64,000 bases of DNA from Ulva prolifera (GCA_023078555.1 CM041204.1:1522923-1586922); one strand, 5' to 3'; shown: positions 48,801 to 59,804, numbered from the stretch's first letter. Notes: generated from the sequence alone by a model not told the origin. Program-made: numbers and translations.

Positions 48801-51800
48801 AGTCCACGGAGGCAAGTCAACAGAGTGGAGTGCAGTGCGTGGAGTCAAGTCAGCGGAGTGGAGTCAAATCCGTGGAGTCAAGTCCTTGGAGTCAAGTCCG
48901 TGGAGTAGATTCAAGTCCGTGGAGTCAAGTCAGCAGAGTGGAGTGCAGTGCGTGGAGTCAAGTCCGTGGAGTGGAGTCAAGTCCACGGAGGCAAGTCAAC
49001 AGAGTGGAGTGCAGTGCGTGGAGTCAAGTCAGCGGAGTGGAGTCAAATCCGTGGAGTCAAGTCCTTGGAGTCAAGTCCGTGGAGTAGAGACAAGTCCGTG
49101 GAGTCAAGTCAGCAGGGTGGAGTGCAGTGCGTGGAGTCAAGTCAGCAGAGTGGAGTGCAGTGCGTGGAGTCAAGTCCGTGGAGTGGAGTCAAGTCCACGG
49201 AGGCAAGTCCGCGGAGTCAAGTCAGCGGAGTAGAGTTAAGTTTACGGAGTGGAGTGAAGACCGTGGAGTCAAGTCCGTGGAGTGGAGTCAAGTCCGTGGA
49301 GTCAAGTCAGCAGAGTGGAGTGCAGTGCGTGGAGTCAAGTCCGTGGACTGGAGTCAAATCCACGGAGTCAGGTCTGTGGAGTCAAGTCAGCGGAGTGGAG
49401 TGAAGTCCGTGGATTCAAGTCCGTGGAGTGGAGTCAAGTCCACGGAGGCAAGTCCGTGGAGTCAAGTCCGCGGAGTCAAGTCAGCAGAGTAGAGTTAAGT
49501 TTACGGAGTGGAGTGAAGACCGTGGAGTCAAGTCCGTGGAGTGGAGTCAAGTCCGTGGAGTCAAGTCAGCAGAGTGGAGTGCAGTGCGTGGAGTCAAGTC
49601 CGTGGACTGGAGTCAAATCCACGGAGTCAGGTCTGTGGAGTCAAGTCAGCGGAATGGAGTCAAATCCGTGGAGTCAAGTCAGCGGAGTGGAGTGAAGTGC
49701 GTGGAGTCAAGTCCGTGGAGTGGAGTCAAGTCCACGGAGGCAAGTCCGTGGAGTCAAGTCTGCGGAGTCAAGTCAGCGGAGTAGAGTTAAGTTTGACGAG
49801 TTGAGTGAAGTGCGTGGAGGGAAGTCAGCGGAGTGGAGTCAAGTCCGTGGAGTCAAGTCAGCAGAGTGGAGTGCAGTGCGTGGAGTCAAGTCCGTGGAGT
49901 GGAGTCAAGTCCACGGAGGCAAGTCAACAGAGTGGAGTGCAGTGCGTGGAGTCAAGTCAGCGGAGTGGAGTCAAATCCGTGGAGTCAAGTCCTTGGAGTC
50001 AAGTCCGTGGAGTAGATTCAAGTCCGTGGAGTCAAGTCAGCAGAGTGGAGTGCAGTGCGTGGAGTCAAGTCCGTGGAGTGGAGTCAAGTCCATGGAGGCA
50101 AGTCAACAGAGTGGAGTGCAGTGCGTGGAGTCAAGTCAGCGGAGTGGAGTCAAATCCGTGGAGTCAAGTCCTTGGAGTCAAGTCCGTGGAGTAGAGACAA
50201 GTCCGTGGAGTCAAGTCAGCAGGGTGGAGTGCAGTGCGTGGAGTCAAGTCAGCAGAGTGGAGTGCAGTGCGTGGAGTCAAGTCCGTGGAGTGGAGTCAAG
50301 TCCACGGAGGCAAGTCCGCGGAGTCAAGTCAGCGGAGTAGAGTTAAGTGTAAGGAATGGAGTGAAGTCCATGGAGTCAAGTCCGTGGAGTGGATTCAAGT
50401 CCGTGGAGTCAAGTCAGCGGAGTGGAGTGAAGTGCGTGGAGTCAAGTCCGTGGAGTGGAGTCAAGTCCGTGGAGTCAAGTCAGCGGAGTGGAGTGAAGTC
50501 CGTGGATTCAAGTCCGTGGAGTGGAGTCAAGTCCACGGAGGCAAGTCCGTGGAGTCAAGTCCGCGGAGTCAAGTCAGCAGAGTAGAGTTAAGTTTACGGA
50601 GTGGAGTGAAGACCGTGGAGTCAAGTCCGTGGAGTGGAGTCAAGTCCGTGGAGTCAAGTCAGCAGAGTGGAGTGCAGTGCGTGGAGTCAAGTCCGTGGAC
50701 TGGAGTCAAATCCACGGAGTCAGGTCTGTGGAGTCAAGTCAGCGGAATGGAGTCAAATCCGTGGAGTCAAGTCAGCGGAGTGGAGTGAAGTCCGTGGAGT
50801 GGAGTCAAGTCCACGGAGGCAAGTCCGTGGAGTCAAGTCCGCGGAGTCAAGTCAGTGGAGTAGAGTTAAGTCTACGGAGTGGAGTGAAGTCCGTAGAGTC
50901 AAGTCCGTGGATTGGAGTCAAATCCACGGAGTCAAGTCTGTGGAGTCAAGTCAGCGGATTGGAGTCAAATCCGTGGAGTCAAGTCCTTGGAGTCAAGTCC
51001 GTGGAGTGGAGTCAAGTCCGTGGAGTCAAGTCAGCAGAGTGGAGTGCAGTGCGTGGAGTCAAGTCCGTGGAGTGGAGTCAAGTCCACGGAGGCAAGTCAA
51101 CAGAGTGGAGTGCAGTGCGTGGAGTCAAGTCAGCGGAGTGGAGTCAAATCCGTGGAGTCAAGTCCTTGGAGTCAAGTCCGTGGAGTGGAGTCAAGTCCGT
51201 GGAGTCAAGTCAGCAGAGTGGAGTGCAGTGCGTGGAGTCAAGTCCGTGGAGTGGAGTCAAGTCCACGGAGGCAAGTCAACAGAGTGGAGTGCAGTGCGTG
51301 GAGTCAAGTCAGCGGAGTGGAGTCAAATCCGTGGAGTCAAGTCCTTGGAGTCAAGTCCGTGGAGTGGAGTCAAGTCCGTGGAGTGGAGTCAAGTCCGTGG
51401 AGTCAAGTTAGCGGAGTGGAGTGAAGTCCGTGGATTCAAGTCCGTGGAGTGGAGTCAAGTCCACGGAGGCAAGTCCTTGGAGTCAAGTCCGCGGAGTCAA
51501 GTCAGCAGAGTAGAGTAAAGTCTACGGAGTGGAGTGAAGTCCGTGGAGTCAAGTCCGTGGATTGGAGTCAAATCCACGGAGTCAAGTCGGTGGAGTCAAG
51601 TCAGCGGATTGGAGTCAAATCCGTGGAGTCAAGTCCTTGGAGTCAAGTCCGTGGAGTGAAGTCAAGTCCGTGGAGTCAAGTCAGCGGAGTGGAGTGAAGT
51701 CCGTGGATTCAAGTCCGTGGAGTGGAGTCAAGTCCACGGAGGCAAGTCCGTGGAGTCAAGTCCGCGGAGTCAAGTCAGTGGAGTAGAGTTAAGTCTACGG

Positions 51801-53016
51801 AGTGGAGTGAAGTCCGTAGAGTCAAGTCCGTGGACTGGAGTCAAATCCACGGAGTCAAGTCTGTGGAGTCAAGTCAGCGGAGTGGAGTGAAGTCTGCGGA
51901 GTCAAGTCAGCGGAGTGGAGTCAAATCCGTGGAGTCAAGTCCTTGGAGTCAAGTCCGTGGAGTAGAGTCAAGTCCGTGGAGTCAAGTCAGCGGATTGGAG
52001 TCAAATCCGTGGAGTCAAGTCCTTGGAGTCAAGTCCGTGGAGTGGAGTCAAGTCTGTGGAGTCAAGTCAGTAGAGTGGAGTGCAGTGCGTGGAGTCAAGT
52101 CCGTGGACTGGAGTCAAATCCACGGAGTCAAGTCTGTGGAGTCAATTCAGCGGAGTGGAGTCAAATCCGTTGAGTCAAGTCCTTGGAGTCAAGTATGCGG
52201 AGTAGAGTCAAGTCTAAGGAGTGGAGTGAAGTCCGTGGAGTCAAGTCAGCGGAGTCAAGTCAGTGGAGTAGAGTTAAGTCTACGGAGTGGAGTGAAGTCC
52301 GTGGAGTCAAGTCCGTGGATTGGAGTCAAATCCACGGAGTCAAGTCTGTGGATTAAAGTCAGCGGATTGGAGTCAAATCCGTGGAGTCAAGTCCTTGGAG
52401 TCAAGTCCGTGGAGTGGAGTCAAGTCCGTGGAGTCAAGTCAGCAGAGTGGAGTGCAGTGCGTGGAGTCAAGTCCGTGGAGTGGAGTCAAGTCCACGGAGG
52501 CAAGTCAACAGAGTGGAGTGCAGTGCGTGGAGTCAAGTCAGCGGAGTGGAGTCAAATCCGTGGAGTCAAGTCCTTGGAGTCAAGTCCGTGGAGTGGAGTC
52601 AAGTCCGTGGAGTCAAGTCAGCGGAGTGGAGTGAAGTACGTGGAGTCAAGTCCGTGGAGTGGAGTCAAGTCCACGGAGGCAAGTCCGCGAAGTCAAGTCA
52701 GCAGAGTAGAGTTAAGTCTACGGAGTGGAGTGAAGACCGTGGAGTCAAGTCCGTGGACTGGAGTCAAATCCACGGAGTCAAGTCTGTGGAGTCAATTCAG
52801 CGGAGTGGAGTCAAATCCGTTGAGTCAAGTCCTTGGAGTCAAGTCAGCGGAGTAGAGTCAAGTCTAAGGAGTGGAGTGAAGTCCGTGGAGTCAAGTCCGT
52901 GGATTGGGGTCAAATCCACGGAGTCAGGTCTGTGGAGTCAAGTCAGCGGAATGGAGTCAAATCCGTGGAGTCAAGTCAGCGGAGTGGAGTGAAGTGCGTG
53001 GAGTCAAGTCCGTGGA

Positions 53017-55072
53017 GTGGAGTCAAGTCCACGGAGGCAAGTCCGTGGAGTCAAGTCTGCGGAGTCAAGTCAGCGGAGTAGAGTTAAGTTTGAGGAGTTG
53101 AGTGAAGTGCGTGGAGGGAAGTCAGCGGAGTGGAGTCAAGTCCGTGGAGTCAAGTCAGCGGAGTGGAGTGAAGTGCGTGGAGTCAAGTCCGTGGAGTGGA
53201 GTCAAGTCCACGGAGGCAAGTCCGTGGAGTCAAGTCCGCGGAGTCAAGTCAGCACAGTAGAGTTAAGTCTACGGAGTGGAGTGAAGACCGTGGAGTCAAG
53301 TCCGTGGAGTGGAGTCAAGTCCGTGGAGTCAAGTCAGCAGAGTGGAGTGAAGACCGTGGAGTCAAGTCCGTGGACTGGAGTCAAATCCACGGAGTCAAGT
53401 CTGTGGAGTCAATTCAGCGGAGTGGAGTCAAATCCGTTGAGTCAAGTCCTTGGAGTCAAGTCAGCGGAGTAGAGTCAAGTCTAAGGAGTGGAGTGAAGTC
53501 CGTGGAGTCAAGTCCGTGGATTGGAGTCAAATCCACGGAGTCAGGTCTGTGGAGTCAAGTCAGCGGAGTGGAGTCAAATCCGTGGAGTCAAGACTTTGGA
53601 GTCAAGTCCGTGGAGTGGAGTCAAGTCCGTGGAGTCAAGTCAGCGGAGTGGAGTGCAGTGCGTGGAGTCAGGTCCGTGGAGTGGAGTCAAGTCCACGGAG
53701 GCAAGTCCGCGGAGTCAAGTCGGCGGAGTAGAGTTAAGTGTAAGGAGTGGAGTGAAGTCCGTGGAGTCAAGTCCGTGGAGTGGATTCAAGTCCGTGGAGT
53801 CAAGTCAGCGGAGTGGAGTGAAGTGCGTGGAGTCAAGTCCGTGGAGTGGAGTCAAGTCCGTGGAGTCAAGTCAGCGGAGTGGAGTCAAGTCCACGGAGGC
53901 AAGTCCGTGGAGTCAAGTCCGCGGAGTTAAGGCAGTGGAGTAGAGTTAAGTCTACGGAGTGGAGTGAAGTCCGTGGAGTCAAGTCCGTGGATTGGAGTCA
54001 AATCCACGGAGTCAAGTCTGTGGAGTCAAGTCAGCGGATTGGAGTCAAATCCGTGGAGTCAAGTCCTTGGAGTCAAGTCCGCGGAGTGGAGTCAAGTCCG
54101 TGGAGTCAAGTCAGCAGAGTGGAGTGCAGTGCGTGGAGTCAAGTCCGTGGAGTGGAGTCAAGTCCACGGAGGCAAGTCAACAGAGTGGAGTGCAGTGCGT
54201 GGAGTCAAGTCAGCGGAGTGGAGTCAAATCCGTGGAGTCAAGTCCTTGGAGTCAAGTCCGTGGAGTGGAGTCAAGTCCGTGGAGTCAAGTCCTTGGAGTC
54301 AAGTCCGCGGAGTCAAGTCAGCAGAGTAGAGTAAAGTCTACGGAGTGGAGTGAAGTCCGTGGAGTCAAGTCCGTGGAGTCAAGTCTGCGGAGTCAAGTCA
54401 GCGGAGTAGAGTTAATTTTGAGGAGTTGAGTGAAGTGCGTGGAGGGAAGTCAGCGGAGTGGAGTCAAGTCCGTGGAGTCAAGTCAGCGGAGTGGAGTGAA
54501 GTGCGTGGAGTCAAGTCCGTGGAGTGGAGTCAAGTCCACGGAGGCAAGTCCGTGGAGTCAAGTCTGCGGAGTCAAGTCAGCGGAGTAGAGTTAAGTTTGA
54601 GGAGTTGAGTCAAGTGCGTGGAGGAAAGTCAGCGGAGTGGAGTCAAGTCCGTGGAGTCAAGTCAGCGGAGTGGAGTGAAGTGCGTGGAGTCAAGTCCGTG
54701 GAGTGGAGTCAAGTCCACGGAGGCAAGTCCGTGGAGTCAAGTCCGCGGAGTCAAGTCAGCACAGTAGAGTTAAGTCTACGGAGTGGAGTGAAGACCGTGG
54801 AGTCAAGTCCGTGGAGTGGAGTCAAGTCCGTGGAGTCAAGTCAGCAGAGTGGAGTGAAGACCGTGGAGTCAAGTCCGTGGACTGGAGTCAAATCCACGGA
54901 GTCAAGTCTGTGGAGTCAATTCAGCGGAGTGGAGTCAAATCCGTTGAGTCAAGTCCTTGGAGTCAAGTCAGCGGAGTAGAGTCAAGTCTAAGGAGTGGAG
55001 TGAAGTCCGTGGAGTCAAGTCCGTGGATTGGAGTCAAATCCACGGAGTCAGGTCTGTGGAGTCAAGTCAGCG
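53017..55072 (+). repeat. 1507-base higher-order repeat, two partial copies
   Basis: The stretch 53017-53565 recurs at 54524-55072. Shared rare variants include cagcacagtagag and a gtgaagaccgtgg that follows the cagcagagtgg monomer. Confidence 0.78.
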
Positions 55073-55962
55073 GATTGGAGTCAAATCCGTGGAGTCAAGT
55101 CCTTGGAGTCAAGTCCGCGGAGTGGAGTCAAGTCCGTGGAGTCAAGTCAGCAGAGTGGAGTGCAGTGCGTGGAGTCAAGTCCGTGGAGTGGAGTCAAGTC
55201 CACGGAGGCAAGTCAACAGAGTGGAGTGCAGTGCGTGGAGTCAAGTCAGCGGAGTGGAGTCAAATCCGTGGAGTCAAGTCCTTGGAGTCAAGTCCGTGGA
55301 GTGGAGTCAAGTCCGTGGAGTCAAGTCCTTGGAGTCAAGTCCGCGGAGTCAAGTCAGCAGAGTAGAGTAAAGTCTACGGAGTGGAGTGAAGTCCGTGGAG
55401 TCAAGTCCGTGGATTGGAGTCAAATCCACGGAGTCAAGTCTGTGGAGTCAAGTCAGCGGAGTGGAGTCAAATCCGTGGAGTCAAGTCCTTGGAGTGAAGT
55501 CAGCGGAGTAGAGTTAAGTGTAAGGAGTGGAGTGAAGTCCGTGGAGTCAAGTCCGTGGATTGGAGTCAAATCCACGGAGTCAAGTCGGTGGAGTCAAGTC
55601 AGCGGATTGGAGTCAAATCCGTGGAGTCAAGTCCTTGGAGTCAAGTCCGCGGAGTGGAGTCAAGTCCGTGGAGTCAAGTCAGCAGAGTGGAGTGCAGTGC
55701 GTGGAGTCAAGTCCGTGGAGTGGAGTCAAGTCCACGGAGGCAAGTCAACAGAGTGGAGTGCAGTGCGTGGAGTCAAGTCAGCGGAGTGGAGTCAAATCCG
55801 TGGAGTCAAGTCCTTGGAGTCAAGTCCGTGGAGTGGAGTCAAGTCCGTGGAGTCAAGTCCTTGGAGTCAAGTCCGCGGAGTCAAGTCAGCAGAGTAGAGT
55901 AAAGTCTACGGAGTGGAGTGAAGTCCGTGGAGTCAAGTCCGTGGATTGGAGTCAAATCCACG
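55028..55962 (+). repeat. 532-base higher-order repeat
   Basis: About 55028-55430 recurs at 55560-55962. One visible difference is gtctgtgg versus gtcggtgg near the left edge. This is the shortest clear higher-order period near the right end of the array. Confidence 0.75.
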
Positions 55963-58435
55963 GAGTCAAGTCGGTGGAGTCAAGTCAGCGGAGTGGAGTC
56001 AAATCCGTGGAGTCAAGTCCTTGGAGTCAAGTCCGTGGAGTAGATTCAAGTCCGTGGAGTCAACTCAGCAGAGTGGAGTGCAGTGCGTGGAGTCAAGTCC
56101 GTGGAGTGGAGTCAAGTCCACGGAGGCAAGTCAACAGAGTGGAGTGCAGTGCGTGGAGTCAAGTCAGCGGATTGGAGTCAAATCCGTGGAGTCAAGTCCT
56201 TGGAGTCAAGTCCGTGGAGTGGAGTCAAGTCCGTGGAGTCAAGTCAGCAGAGTGGAGTGCAGTGCGTGGAGTCAAGTCCGTGGACTGGAGTCAAATCCAC
56301 GGAGTCAAGTATGTGGAGTCAATTCAGCGGAGTGGAGTGAAGTCCGTGGAGTCAAGTCCGTGGATTGGAGTCAAATCCACGGAGTCAAGTCGGTAGAGTC
56401 AAGTCAGCGGATTGGAGTCAAATCCGTGGAGTCAAGTCCTTGGAGTCAAGTCCGTGGAGTGGAGTCAAGTCCGTGGAGTCAAGTCAGCAGAGTGGAGTGC
56501 AGTGCGTGGAGTCAAGTCCGTGGAGTGGAGTCAAGTCCGTGGAGTCAAGTCAGCGGAGTGGAGTGAAGTCCGTGGAGTCAAGTCCGTGGAGTGGAGTCAA
56601 GTCCGTGGAGTCAAGTCAGCGGAGTGGAGTCAAATCCGTGGAGTCAAGTCCTTGGAGTCAAGTCCGTGGAGTAGATTCAAGTCCGTGGAGTCAAGTCAGC
56701 AGAGTGGAGTGCAGTGCGTGGAGTCAAGTCCGTGGAGTGGAGTCAAGTCCACGGAGGCAAGTCAACAGAGTGGAGTGCAGTGCGTGGAGTCAAGTCAGCG
56801 GAGTGGAGTCAAATCCGTGGAGTCAAGTCCTTGGAGTCAAGTCCGTGGAGTAGAGTCAAGTCCGTGGAGTCAAGTCAGCGGATTGGAGTCAAATCCGTGG
56901 AGTCAAGTCCTTGGAGTCAAGTCCGTGGAGTGGAGTCAAGTCTGTGGAGTCAAGTCAGCAGAGTGGAGTGCAGTGCGTGGAGTCAAGTCCGTGGACTGGA
57001 GTCAAATCCACGGAGTCAAGTCTGTGGAGTCAATTCAGCGGAGTGGAGTCAAATCCGTTGAGTCAAGTCCTTGGAGTCAAGTATGCGGAGTAGAGTCAAG
57101 TCTAAGGAGTGGAGTGAAGTCCGTGGAGTCAAGTCAGCGGAGTCAAGTCAGTGGAGTAGAGTTAAGTCTACGGAGTGGAGTGAAGTCCGTGGAGTCAAGT
57201 CCGTGGATTGGAGTCAAATCCACGGAGTCAAGTCTGTGGATTCAAGTCAGCGGATTGGAGTCAAATCCGTGGAGTCAAGTCCTTGGAGTCAAGTCCGTGG
57301 AGTGGAGTCAAGTCCGTGGAGTCAAGTCAGCAGAGTGGAGTGCAGTGCGTGGAGTCAAGTCCGTGGAGTGGAGTCAAGTCCACGGAGGCAAGTCAACAGA
57401 GTGGAGTGCAGTGCGTGGAGTCAAGTCAGCGGAGTGGAGTCAAATCCGTGGAGTCAAGTCCTTGGAGTCAAGTCCGTGGAGTGGAGTCAAGTCCGTGGAG
57501 TCAAGTCAGCGGAGTGGAGTGAAGTACGTGGAGTCAAGTCCGTGGAGTGGAGTCAAGTCCACGGAGGCAAGTCCGCGAAGTCAAGTCAGCAGAGTAGAGT
57601 TAAGTCTACGGAGTGGAGTGAAGACCGTGGAGTCAAGTCTGTGGACTGGAGTCAAATCCACGGAGTCAAGTCTGTGGAGTCAATTCAGCGGAGTGGAGTC
57701 AAATCCGTTGAGTCAAGTCCTTGGAGTCAAGTCAGCGGAGTAGAGTCAAGTCTAAGGAGTGGAGTGAAGTCCGTGGAGTCAAGTCCGTGGATTGGAGTCA
57801 AATCCACGGAGTCAGGTCTGTGGAGTCAAGTCAGCGGAGTGGAGTCAAATCCGTGGAGTCAAGACTTTGGAGTCAAGTCCGTGGAGTGGAGTCAAGTCCG
57901 TGGAGTCAAGTCAGCGGAGTGGAGTGAAGTACGTGGAGTCAGGTCCGTGGAGTGGAGTCAAGTCCACGGAGGCAAGTCCGCGGAGTCAAGTCAGAGGAGT
58001 AGAGTTAAGTGTAAGGAGTGGAGTGAAGTCCGTGGAGTCAAGTCCGTGGAGTGGATTCAAGTCCGTGGAGTCAAGTCAGCGGAGTGGAGTGAAGTGCGTG
58101 GAGTCAAGTCCGTGGAGTGGAGTCAAGTCCGTGGAGTCAAGTCAGCGGAGTGGAGTCAAGTCCACGGAGGCAAGTCCGTGGAGTCAAGTCCGCGGAGTCA
58201 AGTCAGTGGAGTAGAGTTAAGTCTACGGAGTGGAGTGAAGTCCGTGGAGTCAAGTCCGTGGATTGGAGTCAAATCCACGGAGTCAAGTCTGTGGAGTCAA
58301 GTCAGCGGATTGGAGTCAAATCCGTGGAGTCAAGTCCTTGGAGTCAAGTCCGTGGAGTGGAGTCAAGTCCGTGGAGTCAAGTCAGCAGAGTGGAGTGAAG
58401 TGCGTGGAGTCAAGTCCGTGGAGTGGAGTCAAGTC

Positions 58436-58535
58436 NNNNNNNNNNNNNNNNNNNNNNNNNNNNNNNNNNNNNNNNNNNNNNNNNNNNNNNNNNNNNNNNN
58501 NNNNNNNNNNNNNNNNNNNNNNNNNNNNNNNNNNN
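58436..58535. other. Assembly gap, 100 N
   Basis: Exactly 100 N separate the satellite from complex sequence. A round 100 is the usual placeholder for a gap of unknown size. The satellite is still in full repeat phase on the left, so its true right border is not in the window. Any reading frame crossing this gap is meaningless. Confidence 0.98.
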
Positions 58536-58803
58536 GTACGCGCGGGTCAATGTCTGCCATGCATGCAATGCTGTGGGGGCTTCGTGAATCTTCAACTACA
58601 TCACCACACTGCGTCTGCAATTCGCTAAACAACGTTCTGCTTCCACAAGTCACCGCATGGTAACAGAGTCAGCGGCACACACTCAAGAAGCTGCCTCACT
58701 GAGACGGAGTATGCATACACGTGAGGGGTGCAGGAGCGCAGAACTGTACCCTAACATGGCATGCTTAGATACTTTGCCTGCTGCAAACAAGAACCTCAAG
58801 TGG

Positions 58804-58808
58804 TTACA
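58804..58808 (-). promoter_or_regulatory. Possible TGTAA polyadenylation signal
   Basis: Reading the minus strand gives tgtaa here. TGTAA is the usual polyadenylation signal in chlorophycean green algae. It lies about 1.1 kb beyond the stop at 59932, and I saw no other minus-strand TGTAA between the two. A five-base match is weak evidence and depends on the organism being a green alga. Confidence 0.2.
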
Positions 58809-59454
58809 GTAAAACAGCTCAGGCGAACGATCGTCACACCACATCGGTGTCGATCCGGATACATCTACCACAGAACAGGTCGCTCCTTACGATACAGACT
58901 TGAACCAAGCGTCAAAACCTACACTAGCAAACTAAATTGGCATCCCGTCAGCACAGGCATGCTTGCCGGTGGGTGGGGCTGCAACGCATGCCCACATAGC
59001 TACAACAGTAGCTCTCTTCAAACCTGTCAAAGTCGCACTCAATGCGGTTGCAGCAGCGCGTAAACATGAGCTCGCCTGAAGCAGGCGGGGCGAGCCCTTG
59101 TGGGTGGTCCTCAGGGCGTCTGAGGGCGGCAAAAAGTAGGCCACCACAGGCTGTGGCATCCCATTGTTCAGGAAATCAGTAGAAATCAAACATGAATTGC
59201 CGCAGGGGCACCTGCAACGGCTTCCTGCATTCAGCCCAAGCTGCCTTGCCTCTGTTACTACTTCTGGCCTCTCATGAAGAATTCATCAGTGGCCACTGAG
59301 TGACAGCACAGTGCTTCCTGGAACTGATTGCTTGTTGCTGCCTCTGTCACTGCCTTCATGATGAAACATCAGTGTTTCCTTCAGAGCAGTCTGGCCGCAC
59401 GTGGGTAATGTACCATTCCCATTGCACGGCCTTCACATCGCAGCCTTGGTGTCA

Positions 59455-59640
59455 ACGGACCTGTAACAGGCATCACTGGAGTGTGGCTCCAGTCAGCCAG
59501 AGGCTGGAGGACAGTCACAGGCACATCGGTGCAGCGGCCTTGAAGCAAATCGCCTGCCAGAAAGCCTGTGTACACAATCACCACCTGCCCCGTGGGGCGA
59601 TCATCGATTCGCGAGGTGCAATCACACGTCCGGGGTCGTT
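59455..59640 (-). pseudogene. Protein-like segment of unknown origin, faint kinase N-lobe look
   Basis: One minus-strand frame reads GQVVIVYTGFLAGDLLQG, followed by RCTDVPVTVLQPLADW. The spacing of G-x-V-x-x-V-Y-x-G-x-L and D-V-x-V-x-V-L-Q recalls the glycine-rich loop and VAVKVL strand of protein kinases. The position of the usual catalytic lysine is threonine, and no later kinase motifs were found nearby. It lies downstream of the stop at 59932 on the same strand, so it would be a separate fragment. It may equally be a chance open frame. Confidence 0.15.
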
Positions 59641-59751
59641 GGTGGACCATCATGCGCTTGATGCCCACACATGCTAGTACAGAGGTGCACTTGCAACAGA
59701 GCCACCCCAGAGCGGTGCATATCGCATTGATCTAGAACCGCGCTCACATCT

Positions 59752-59804
59752 AAAAATGGAAAAAAAAACACCAACCAAACCCCAAAACAAACAAAACCAA
59801 AACA
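59752..59804. repeat. A/C-rich low-complexity tract
   Basis: This is an A-rich run followed by repeats of caaa, ccaa and aaac words. It looks like ordinary low-complexity sequence. No target-site duplication was recognised beside it. Confidence 0.6.

Larger units (their letters stand above)
1..58435 (+). repeat. Giant satellite array of 14/19-base monomers (33-base dominant unit)
   Basis: The whole stretch is built from the core gagtcaagtccgtg, repeated either directly (14-base step) or with the 5-base spacer gagtg (19-base step). Alternating the two gives a 33-base unit with 13 G, 7 A, 7 T and 6 C, so the forward strand is G-skewed. Common core variants end in ccttgg, ccacgg, cagcgg, cagcag, aatccgtgg, gtgcgtgg or gtacgtgg. 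I saw no non-repetitive island, gene or mobile element. The array runs off the left edge and stops at the N gap, so its true length is unknown. At two cores per 33 bases it holds about 3,500 cores, which is an estimate and not a count. I do not recognise the family by name. Centromeric, subtelomeric or interstitial location cannot be decided here. Confidence 0.98.

Noticed and set aside
1-58435. CRISPR-like array
   Set aside because: There are no unique spacers between conserved repeats. The intervals are themselves monomer variants, and the neighbouring DNA is eukaryotic in character.
1-58435. Telomeric or G-quadruplex repeat
   Set aside because: No TTTAGGG, TTAGGG or related telomere unit occurs. 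G runs are mostly two bases long with long loops, which is weak for quadruplex formation.
1-58435. Tandem array of tRNA, 5S or other small RNA genes
   Set aside because: The repeats are too short and contain no A/B box, anticodon arm or terminator-like T run.
57071-58663. A long frame running from the satellite through the N gap into unique DNA
   Set aside because: It crosses 100 N of unknown true length, so its frame is arbitrary.
59752-59804. Poly(A) tail of a retroposed element
   Set aside because: The tract is mixed A and C, and I found no target-site duplication or upstream element body.
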